This document shows positions 1-7,405 of a DNA stretch of 32,529 nucleotides, in pieces. Each line of letters starts with the position of its first letter. Within the stretch, counting starts at the first letter, position 1. The position numbers and the translations under genes are program-made. Location of the stretch: NCBI GenBank assembly GCA_001800975.1, contig MGWK01000045.1, positions 1-32,529 of the forward strand. Reading direction: 5' to 3'. This DNA is from Flavobacteria bacterium RIFCSPLOWO2_12_FULL_35_11. GTDB lineage: Bacteria > Bacteroidota > Bacteroidia > Flavobacteriales > Flavobacteriaceae. The notes beneath the pieces were generated by a model. It ran no database searches. It was not told where the DNA came from and was given only the letters and a program-made list of their open reading frames with translations.

Positions 1-122
1 CTAAAAGTCATTAATATTCCCGAAAATATCACCACATATTTAAACCAGGTGATACCGCTCCAAAGCAAATAAATACCGCCAAAAGTTAAAATGATGGATA
101 AAAAAGGCTCTTTCAAAAAAAA
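1..122 (-). pseudogene. 3'-part fragment of a duplicated small membrane-protein gene
   Basis: Positions 1-110 match 13334-13443 with 5 differences in 110 bases; weak similarity continues to about 122 and then stops. Read on the minus strand it keeps the frame of the 165-residue membrane protein at 13273-13770 and encodes its region EPFLSIILTFGG through to MTFS. Three of the five differences are silent and two are conservative (Thr to Ile, Met to Leu), so both copies were under protein-level selection until recently. Just upstream of the homology the frame meets a TAA stop and no ATG is present, so this copy lacks its 5' half. The 3' end lies beyond the left edge of the window and cannot be judged. 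Confidence 0.75.
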
Positions 123-222
123 TTATAATTATTTATAAGGTAGGGTAAATTAGTTTTTGTTTGTTTTATGATAATAATTATTAATAAAAAGATTTATTTA
201 CCTTATTTAGAACTCAAAATTA

Positions 223-1050
223 TTGAAAGCACTTCTGCACACTTCCTATATTACAGTAATGGTTTTAATTACATTTATTGTAACTATTTATTTAATTTAT
301 GTGGGTTATAGTTATTATAATACCTCATTAGAAGAACGGTTTTATCACCCAAACCATACATGGTTTAAATCAAGTGGTATTTATGGACAAGGTTTAGGCA
401 TTATTGGGACATTCATGATTTTGTTTGGTGTTTCTATATATATAGCCCGTAAACGTTACAACTTCTTGGCTAAATATATACGCTTAAAATATTTATTGGA
501 ATTCCATATTTTTTTATGCACACTCGGACCTATTTTGGTGATTTTTCACACAACTTTTAAATTTAACGGCATTGTGTCTATTGCTTTTTGGAGTATGGTG
601 GCTGTTGTATTTAGTGGCGTTGTTGGCAGATTTATTTACATACAAATACCAAGGACTATAGAAGGCAGGGAATTAAGTTTGGGTGAAGTACAAAACATGA
701 AGACCGACTTAGCTTTTGTTTTAAACGAAAAATTTAAACTGGACTCAAATATAATAGACTTGATTGTGAGTTTGACAAACGACCAAAATGCAACTGGTCA
801 TAAAATAACGGTATGGAGTTTAAGAAAGGCTTTAAGATTAAAAAAAATACCAAAATTAGAACGAGCAGCCATTATAAAAATGGTAAAAAAAGAAAAATCG
901 CTCTCACGTAAAATTGCCAGATTACAAACGATGCAGCAACTTTTTAAATACTGGCATGTGGCGCATTTGCCTTTTGCGATTATTATGCTTATCATTTTGA
1001 TTATACATGTTGGGGTTACATTGACATTTGGCTATAAATGGATATTTTGA
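223..1050 (+). CDS. di-haem cytochrome b-like membrane protein
   Basis: Integral inner-membrane protein, 275 residues, with five predicted helices at about residues 9-31, 53-75, 90-112, 117-143 and 244-272. Two histidine pairs, H95/H109 and H248/H262, are each 14 residues apart on two helices, the spacing expected for two stacked b haems in a four-helix bundle of the NarI/ferric-reductase kind. A basic loop of about 100 residues (144-243) separates the last two helices. The start shown is TTG; an in-frame TAG at 208-210 excludes anything further upstream, and the first ATG is at 259 (MVLITF), which would still leave a usable first helix. It is the first gene of the redox cluster and overlaps the flavoprotein gene. 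I infer it passes electrons between that flavoprotein, quinone and the multihaem cytochromes. No TAnnTTTG box is clear upstream; an AT-only palindrome sits at 172-183. Confidence 0.8.
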   Translation: MKALLHTSYITVMVLITFIVTIYLIYVGYSYYNTSLEERFYHPNHTWFKSSGIYGQGLGIIGTFMILFGVSIYIARKRYNFLAKYIRLKYLLEFHIFLCTLGPILVIFHTTFKFNGIVSIAFWSMVAVVFSGVVGRFIYIQIPRTIEGRELSLGEVQNMKTDLAFVLNEKFKLDSNIIDLIVSLTNDQNATGHKITVWSLRKALRLKKIPKLERAAIIKMVKKEKSLSRKIARLQTMQQLFKYWHVAHLPFAIIMLIILIIHVGVTLTFGYKWIF

Positions 1051-2387
1051 TGAATGAAGTACTTATAGAAGAAATCGTAATTTATGGAACTGTATTTTTA
1101 ATATGCTTCATCACCATCTTTTTTTATCTGAGGAAGAAAAGAGTAAAATCGATGGTTGTTGAAAAAAAAGTCGCCATAGCTAAAGAAGAAGGTTTGTATG
1201 AACCTGTTTCATTGCATCCTTATATTGACTTAAATATATGCATTGGAAGTGCGGCATGTGTTGCGGATTGCCCAGAAAAAGATATTTTAGGAATTGTTAA
1301 CGGTAAAGCCACTGTGATCCAAACATCAAATTGCGTAGGTCATGGAGCCTGCTTTCACGCCTGTCCGGTAGAAGCTATTTCACTTAGTATAGGTACAGAA
1401 ACCAGGGGTGTCGATTTGCCGCACATCAATCAAAATTTTGAAACCAATAACAAAGGAATATACATTGCCGGAGAGTTGGGTGGGATGGGATTGATAAAAA
1501 ATAGTGTTGAACAAGGTCAGCAAGCTATTGAAAGCATCGTAAAAAATAAAAAACCATCAAAAGAAAATGTAATTGATGTAGTCATTATTGGTGCAGGACC
1601 TGCGGGTATTTCAGCATCATTGGCTGCAAAAAAATATGGCTTATCCTCCATTACTTTAGAACAAGACTCATTGGGTGGAACCGTTTATACTTTTCCCCGA
1701 AAAAAAATAGTGATGACTGCTCCTATGGATTTACCCTTATATGGTAAAGTAAAATTATTTGAAACTTCAAAAGATGAATTACTTCAATTGTGGAAAAAAG
1801 TGATTGCGGCCCATGATTTAAAAATTGTTGAAAATACAAAAGTCGAAATTATTATTCCTTCAGAAAATGACACTTTTAAAGTGATGACAAATACCGATGA
1901 AGAATACATTTGTAATAATGTGCTGCTTTCGATTGGAAGAAGAGGCAGTCCACGAAAATTAAATGTACTTGGAGAAGACTCGGAAAAAGTGGCCTATCGC
2001 TTAATAGAATCGGAAAGAATACAAAATCAAAATATTATTGTTGTAGGAGGTGGGGATTCTGCCATTGAATCTGTTCTACTCTTGAAAGATGCCAACAAGG
2101 TGACACTTTCTTATAGGAGCGACAAGTTTTCAAGATTGAAACCTAAAAATAGAATAAAAATTAATGAAGCCATTGAAAGCAAAATGGTTGAGGTGCTACT
2201 TAACTCAAATTTAATTTCCATAAATGAAAAAAACGTAATTATTAACACTGCTGAAAGTGAAATTCCTATGGAAATTGAGAACGACCTGGTGTATATTTTT
2301 GCTGGCGGAGAATTGCCTACAGCCTTTTTGCAAAAGGCCGGAGTTGAAATTTCAAAACGATTTAATTATATCATGAAAAAACATTGA
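1038..2387 (+). CDS. membrane-tethered ferredoxin/FAD/NAD(P) oxidoreductase
   Basis: 449-residue redox protein. One N-terminal helix (about 13-30) followed by LRKKR puts the rest in the cytoplasm. A ferredoxin-like domain follows, with C68, C74, C78 and C99, C105, C109; the second cysteine of each usual CxxCxxCxxxCP motif is replaced by S71 and H102. Next comes GIYIAGE (140-146), which looks like the C-terminal FAD-contact segment of thioredoxin-reductase-type flavoproteins, then the FAD motif IGAGPAG (184-190) and the NAD(P) motif VGGGDSA (336-342). The motif order is therefore permuted. There is no CxxC redox disulfide. It likely takes electrons from NAD(P)H (or works in reverse) and exchanges them with the cytochrome b. 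The ATG at 1038 overlaps the previous gene by 13 bases; the ATG at 1050 overlaps its TGA by one base and is an equally good, translationally coupled start. Confidence 0.85.
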   Translation: MDILMNEVLIEEIVIYGTVFLICFITIFFYLRKKRVKSMVVEKKVAIAKEEGLYEPVSLHPYIDLNICIGSAACVADCPEKDILGIVNGKATVIQTSNCVGHGACFHACPVEAISLSIGTETRGVDLPHINQNFETNNKGIYIAGELGGMGLIKNSVEQGQQAIESIVKNKKPSKENVIDVVIIGAGPAGISASLAAKKYGLSSITLEQDSLGGTVYTFPRKKIVMTAPMDLPLYGKVKLFETSKDELLQLWKKVIAAHDLKIVENTKVEIIIPSENDTFKVMTNTDEEYICNNVLLSIGRRGSPRKLNVLGEDSEKVAYRLIESERIQNQNIIVVGGGDSAIESVLLLKDANKVTLSYRSDKFSRLKPKNRIKINEAIESKMVEVLLNSNLISINEKNVIINTAESEIPMEIENDLVYIFAGGELPTAFLQKAGVEISKRFNYIMKKH

Positions 2388-2396
2388 TAATTAGGA

Positions 2397-4235
2397 ATGC
2401 AACGGTTTTTTAAACATATTATCCTCCTATTTTTATTTAACGCCACTTATAACTATGCGCAAATTTCTCCTGGTGATTTAACTAGTGCTCATGCCAAGTT
2501 TGAAGGAATGAGCAATTGTACACTTTGCCATGATTTGGGAGCAAAAGTATCAAATACCAAATGTTTGGATTGCCATAAAGAAGTAAAAACCCTAATCACA
2601 CAAAAAAAAGGTTATCACTCAAGCACTGAAGTAAAAAATAAAGATTGTTTTAAATGTCATAGTGAGCATCACGGTCGCAAATTTGACATGGTTCGGTTTG
2701 ATGAGAAAAAATTTAATCATGAACTAACTGGCTACAAATTAGATGGAAAGCACGAAGTAATTGATTGCAAAAAATGCCATGTTTCAGACAATATTAAAAA
2801 TGTAGAACTTAAAAAAAGACCAAATACATTTCTTGGATTGGACACAAAATGTGCATCTTGCCATGATGATTATCATCAAAAAACAATGTCCTCCAATAAT
2901 TGTGCTTCTTGTCATAATACAGAGAAATTTAAACCTGCCATTAAATTCGACCATAATAAAGCAGATTTTAAATTAAAAGGCAAACACAAAATTCTAGATT
3001 GTAAAAAATGTCATGAAGTAAGCCTCAAGAATGGTAAAGATTTTCAAAAATTCAATAATATTCCTTTTGCCGACTGTAAATCTTGTCATAATGATCCTCA
3101 CAGTCAGCAAATTAAAGGTACTTGCACCCAATGCCATACGGAAGAATCATTTCTCACACTTAAAGCAAAAGAAAATTTTAATCACAACACCACAAATTTC
3201 AAATTAAAAGGCAGTCATCAAAAAACCGATTGTTTTAGTTGTCATGCTAAAACATCCAATCCTAAATTGGTTTTTCAAGATAAAACAGGCATTAATCAAA
3301 CAAATTGTGTTGCTTGCCATGAAGACCGTCATGAAGGAAAATTAGGCAACGAATGCTCAAAATGCCATAAAGAAGATAGTTTTTATTCCCAAAATTCACT
3401 TGAGTTTTTTGATCACAATAAAACTAATTTCCCACTGAAAGGAAAACATGAAAAAGTTGACTGTAAAAAATGCCATAAAGAAAGACTTACAAAAAAGATT
3501 GAATACACAAATTGCGCGAGCTGTCATGAAGATTACCATAAAAGTGAATTCAAAAAAAATAATGTATTGCCAGACTGCAAAGAATGCCATACAACAGAAA
3601 GTGGTTTCAAAAATAGTTTATTCACTTTGGAAAAGCATGAAAAAACAGCATTTCCGCTTGAAGGTGCGCATGTTGCAACACCTTGCTTTGCTTGCCACGT
3701 AAGTGAACCCGAAAAAAGGTGGACTTTTAAAAATAAAGGAACTAAATGTGTAGATTGTCATAAAGATCTCCATAAAACATACATTCCAGAAACGTATTAT
3801 CCAGTTCAAAATTGTAAAACTTGCCATAGCAATAAATCTTGGTCCTCTGTGAAATTTGACCATAATAAAACAAAATGGCCGCTGGAAGGCAAGCATTTAG
3901 ATACCGATTGTAGGGCTTGCCATTTTAAAAATAAGGACAAAGCAGGAAAATATATTCAAAAATTTACCAAACTAGAAAGTACTTGTGTAAACTGCCATGA
4001 AAGCAAACATGGAAATCAATTTGCAATAAATGGCGTAACGGATTGTGTAAGATGTCATATTTTTAAGAGCTGGGTTCCAGAAAAATTTGATCACAATACT
4101 ACGGAATTTCCTTTAGAAGGTAAACATATTGAAGTAAAATGCAGTCAATGTCATATAGTAGCTGCATTAGATAAAAATAGGACTAGTTTTAATTATAAAA
4201 TTGAAAAACACCAATGTATAGACTGTCATCAATAA
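2397..4235 (+). CDS. 23-haem c-type cytochrome (c3/c7-like repeats)
   Basis: Secreted multihaem cytochrome of 612 residues with a signal peptide (MQRFFKHIILLFLFNATYNYAQ region, cleavage after about residue 22). I count 23 CXXCH haem-binding motifs, roughly one per 27 residues. Repeats carry the pattern FDHNxTxFPLxGKH followed by CxxCH; the extra histidines are suited to be distal haem ligands. The protein is rich in lysine, unlike the next cytochrome. The gene starts 9 bases after the flavoprotein stop. Its last haem motif (CIDCH) lies one residue before the stop and overlaps the start of the next gene. By analogy with c3/c7 cytochromes it is a periplasmic electron carrier; its place between the membrane oxidoreductase and the larger cytochrome suggests it bridges the two. 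No enzyme active site can be recognised. Confidence 0.93.
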   Translation: MQRFFKHIILLFLFNATYNYAQISPGDLTSAHAKFEGMSNCTLCHDLGAKVSNTKCLDCHKEVKTLITQKKGYHSSTEVKNKDCFKCHSEHHGRKFDMVRFDEKKFNHELTGYKLDGKHEVIDCKKCHVSDNIKNVELKKRPNTFLGLDTKCASCHDDYHQKTMSSNNCASCHNTEKFKPAIKFDHNKADFKLKGKHKILDCKKCHEVSLKNGKDFQKFNNIPFADCKSCHNDPHSQQIKGTCTQCHTEESFLTLKAKENFNHNTTNFKLKGSHQKTDCFSCHAKTSNPKLVFQDKTGINQTNCVACHEDRHEGKLGNECSKCHKEDSFYSQNSLEFFDHNKTNFPLKGKHEKVDCKKCHKERLTKKIEYTNCASCHEDYHKSEFKKNNVLPDCKECHTTESGFKNSLFTLEKHEKTAFPLEGAHVATPCFACHVSEPEKRWTFKNKGTKCVDCHKDLHKTYIPETYYPVQNCKTCHSNKSWSSVKFDHNKTKWPLEGKHLDTDCRACHFKNKDKAGKYIQKFTKLESTCVNCHESKHGNQFAINGVTDCVRCHIFKSWVPEKFDHNTTEFPLEGKHIEVKCSQCHIVAALDKNRTSFNYKIEKHQCIDCHQ

Positions 4236-7200
4236 TATTTGGTTTACTCATGAGTATGCAAATATTTGCGCAATCTCCTCACGGAGAAGCGTTGAAAATT
4301 GATTGTGCAAAGTGTCACAATCCAGAAAGTTGGTCCATAAATTTCAAAAAGATTGAATTTGATCATGAAAAATTAGCAGAATTTGCTTTGGAAGGAGCGC
4401 ATAAACAAGTTGATTGTAAACAGTGCCATTCAACATTGGTTTTTGATGAAGCCAAAACAGAATGCATCTCTTGTCATAAAGATATGCACAGTGGATCTGT
4501 TGGAAATGATTGTGTAAGATGCCACACCTCAAAATCATGGGTCGTTGATAACATTCCTGAATTACACGAGGAAAACGGTTTTGCACTTACAGGTTCTCAC
4601 AGCAATTTAAGTTGTACGGAATGCCATAAATCCGAAACCAATTTAAGGTTTGACAGAATTGGCAATGAATGCATAAGTTGCCATAGGAATGACTATTTAG
4701 ACTCGGAAAACCCAAATCATATAAGTGCAAATTACGCCACCAGTTGCACAGATTGCCACAACCCGCTTGCCACAGCATGGACACCAGCAACTTTTGATCA
4801 CGAAAAATTCCCTCTTACTTTAGGCCATGAGGTACAAGATTGTAAAAAATGCCACACAACAGCTTTATATGCAGATACTTCTTCAGAATGTGTTAGTTGT
4901 CATCAAAATGATTTTAACAAAACTACAAACCCAAATCATGAAAACGCCCAATTTACAACGGACTGTGTTTCATGCCATACAACAGATTTAGGTTGGACTC
5001 CTTCAAGTTATGATCACAACATTTTTCCGCTTACACTTGGTCACGATGTACAAGATTGTAAAGAATGCCATAAAACAACAAATTATTCCGACACTTCTTC
5101 GGAATGTGTTAGTTGCCATCAAACTCAATATGACAACACCGCAAATCCAAACCATCAAATAGCGGAATTTTCTACTGATTGCGCTTCATGCCATACCACA
5201 AGTCCCGATTGGAATCCTTCAACCTATGACCACCCAAAATTCTCATTAACACTTGGCCATGACATACAAGAATGTAATAAATGTCATACAACAACCAACT
5301 ATTCTGATATTTCTCCGGAATGCATCAGTTGTCATAAAACTGATTTTGATAACACAACAAACCCAAATCATGTAAATGCGGAATTCTCGACTGATTGCAT
5401 AACTTGCCATACTACAAATTCTGGTTGGAATCCTACTAGCTATAACCACAATATATTCCCGCTTACACTTGGACATGATATTCAGGATTGTAAGCAATGC
5501 CATACAACAGCCAATTATTCAGATGCTTCTTCTGAATGTGTTTCTTGTCACCAAACAGATTTCAACGCCACCACTAACCCGAACCATGTGAATTCTCAAT
5601 TCTCAACAGATTGCACAACATGCCATACCACCAGTGCTTGGAAACCTTCCAACTTTAACCATGATTTCTTTTCGCTTACATTGGGTCATGACATACAGGA
5701 TTGTACACAATGCCATACCTCTGGGGCTTATGCCGATGCTTCACCTGAATGTATAAGCTGTCACCAAACAGATTTCAATACCACCCAAAACCCAAATCAT
5801 GTAAGTACAGGCTTTTCTACAGATTGTAAAACGTGTCATACCACAAATCCTAATTGGACCCCAACAAATTGGAGCCACGATTTCTTTCCGCTTACTTTAG
5901 CCCATGACATTCAGGATTGTAACAAATGTCATACAACGGCGAATTATTCTGATACTTCATCTGAATGCGTTAGTTGCCACCAAACTGATTTTAATAACAC
6001 GACAAATCCGAATCACTCCAGTGCAGGTTTTTCTGCGGATTGCAAAACTTGTCATACCACAAATCCTAATTGGACCCCTGCAAATTGGAATCATAATTTT
6101 TTCCCTTTAAATCTAGGTCACAATATTCAAGATTGCAGAAAATGCCATACAAATAATAATTATTTAACAACCTCTTCTGAATGTGTAAGTTGTCATCAAT
6201 CAGATTTTAATGCCACGGTAAATCCTAATCATAATAATGCAGGATTTTCTACTGATTGTAAATCATGCCATACTACCAGACCTGATTGGAATCCGACAAA
6301 TTGGAGGCATGACATTTTTCCGCTCACTTTAGCCCACGATTTGCCAAATTGTAACCAATGCCATACAACAGCTAATTTTAAGGATACCTCATCTGAATGT
6401 GTTAGTTGCCACCAATCTGATTTTAACAATACCACAAATCCTAATCACATAAGTACAGGTTTTTCAACAAATTGTGTTACTTGTCATACCACAAATCCTA
6501 ATTGGACACCTTCAAGTTGGAATCACAATAGTATTTATCCTTTAAATGGAGCGCATGCTACTATTGCAACGGATTGTGCTTCTTGCCACAAAGGAAACTA
6601 CACGACAACACCTAACACTTGTGTTGGTTGTCACCTTGCGGATTTTAACAGTACCACAAATCCTAACCACAGTACTTCCAAATTTTCAACAGACTGTGTT
6701 ACCTGCAATACTGAAGGAAGTTGGGTTCCGTCTACTTTTAACCATGACTTTTTCCCGCTTACTTTGGGTCATGCAACACCTTCTTGTACGCAATGCCATA
6801 CAACGGGTAATTATGCTGATGCATCTCCAAATTGTGTAACTTGCCATCAGACTGATTTCAACACAACAACAAATCCAAATCACATAAGTGCAGGTTTTCC
6901 AACGGATTGTGTTACTTGTCATACCACAAATCCAAATTGGACGCCTACTACATTTAACCACAATAGCTTTTATCCGTTAAATGGCGCTCATGCTGCTATT
7001 GCCAATAATTGCGTTACTTGTCACAACGGAAATTACAACACAACCCCTAATACGTGTGTTGGCTGCCACCTTTCGGATTATAACGGTACCACAAATCCTA
7101 ACCACAGTACGCTAAAATTTTCAACAGACTGTGTTACCTGCCATACTGAAGGAAGTTGGACGCCATCAACCTTTAACCATGACGGGCAATATTTCCCAAT

Positions 7201-7399
7201 TTATTCCGGAGAACATCAAGGAGAATGGAATGCTTGTACCGATTGCCATACAAACACAAGTAATTATGCTGTTTTTGCTTGTATAAATTGCCATGAGCAT
7301 AACAATAAAACTGAAGTGGATAATGATCACCAGGGAGTCAATAATTACGCTTATAACAGTAATGCCTGTTACTCATGTCACCCAGATGGAAAAGACTAA
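4214..7399 (+). CDS. 42-haem giant repeat cytochrome c
   Basis: 1061-residue secreted cytochrome with a signal peptide ending in IFAQ (about residue 20). I count 42 intact CXXCH motifs plus one degenerate site, CVTCN at residues 828-832. After an N-terminal part resembling the preceding cytochrome, the body is a tandem array of a ~72-residue unit with three haem motifs, spaced (F/Y)xLTLGHDIQDC - CVSCHQTDF - TTNPNH - DCxTCHTT. Units near the C-terminus alternate with a variant containing PLNGAHA and TPNTCVGCH, forming a 145-residue super-repeat. The protein is rich in Thr, Asn and Ser and poor in lysine. The ATG at 4214 lies inside the end of the previous gene; the next in-frame Met would destroy the signal peptide, so the 22-base overlap is probably real. 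A regular haem chain of this length is best explained as a molecular wire or electron store; surface or periplasmic location is undetermined. Confidence 0.93.
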   Translation: MYRLSSIIFGLLMSMQIFAQSPHGEALKIDCAKCHNPESWSINFKKIEFDHEKLAEFALEGAHKQVDCKQCHSTLVFDEAKTECISCHKDMHSGSVGNDCVRCHTSKSWVVDNIPELHEENGFALTGSHSNLSCTECHKSETNLRFDRIGNECISCHRNDYLDSENPNHISANYATSCTDCHNPLATAWTPATFDHEKFPLTLGHEVQDCKKCHTTALYADTSSECVSCHQNDFNKTTNPNHENAQFTTDCVSCHTTDLGWTPSSYDHNIFPLTLGHDVQDCKECHKTTNYSDTSSECVSCHQTQYDNTANPNHQIAEFSTDCASCHTTSPDWNPSTYDHPKFSLTLGHDIQECNKCHTTTNYSDISPECISCHKTDFDNTTNPNHVNAEFSTDCITCHTTNSGWNPTSYNHNIFPLTLGHDIQDCKQCHTTANYSDASSECVSCHQTDFNATTNPNHVNSQFSTDCTTCHTTSAWKPSNFNHDFFSLTLGHDIQDCTQCHTSGAYADASPECISCHQTDFNTTQNPNHVSTGFSTDCKTCHTTNPNWTPTNWSHDFFPLTLAHDIQDCNKCHTTANYSDTSSECVSCHQTDFNNTTNPNHSSAGFSADCKTCHTTNPNWTPANWNHNFFPLNLGHNIQDCRKCHTNNNYLTTSSECVSCHQSDFNATVNPNHNNAGFSTDCKSCHTTRPDWNPTNWRHDIFPLTLAHDLPNCNQCHTTANFKDTSSECVSCHQSDFNNTTNPNHISTGFSTNCVTCHTTNPNWTPSSWNHNSIYPLNGAHATIATDCASCHKGNYTTTPNTCVGCHLADFNSTTNPNHSTSKFSTDCVTCNTEGSWVPSTFNHDFFPLTLGHATPSCTQCHTTGNYADASPNCVTCHQTDFNTTTNPNHISAGFPTDCVTCHTTNPNWTPTTFNHNSFYPLNGAHAAIANNCVTCHNGNYNTTPNTCVGCHLSDYNGTTNPNHSTLKFSTDCVTCHTEGSWTPSTFNHDGQYFPIYSGEHQGEWNACTDCHTNTSNYAVFACINCHEHNNKTEVDNDHQGVNNYAYNSNACYSCHPDGKD
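4670..7069 (+). repeat. tandem ~216-bp coding repeat, three haems per unit
   Basis: The C(V/I)SCH, CVTCH or CVGCH anchor codon falls at 4670, 4889, 5105, 5321, 5537, 5750, 5966, 6182, 6398, 6620, 6833 and 7055. The intervals are 219, 216, 216, 216, 213, 216, 216, 216, 222, 213 and 222 bases, all multiples of three. Similarity is high at the DNA level, especially from 5500 to 6500, so unit number could change by recombination without breaking the frame. Confidence 0.9.
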
Positions 7400-7405
7400 A
7401 CAGAG

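Noticed and set aside
172-183. TAATAATTATTA palindrome upstream of the cytochrome operon as an operator
   Set aside because: It consists only of A and T in a very AT-rich leader, so chance symmetry is likely and no known site matches.
1038-2387. Thioredoxin reductase
   Set aside because: There is no CxxC disulfide after the FAD domain, and a ferredoxin domain and membrane anchor are present.
3396-3896. Open frames on the opposite strand and in another frame inside the 23-haem cytochrome
   Set aside because: They mirror the repeated CXXCH codons of the real gene and have no sensible domain, start or neighbour logic.
4214-4235. A frameshift splitting one giant cytochrome
   Set aside because: The second gene starts with a clear signal peptide (hydrophobic stretch ending IFAQ), so two exported proteins are more likely. 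The possible common origin is kept as a finding.
4670-7069. Regular repeats that might suggest a CRISPR array
   Set aside because: The repeats are 216 bp, coding and in frame, with no short identical repeats, spacers or cas genes.
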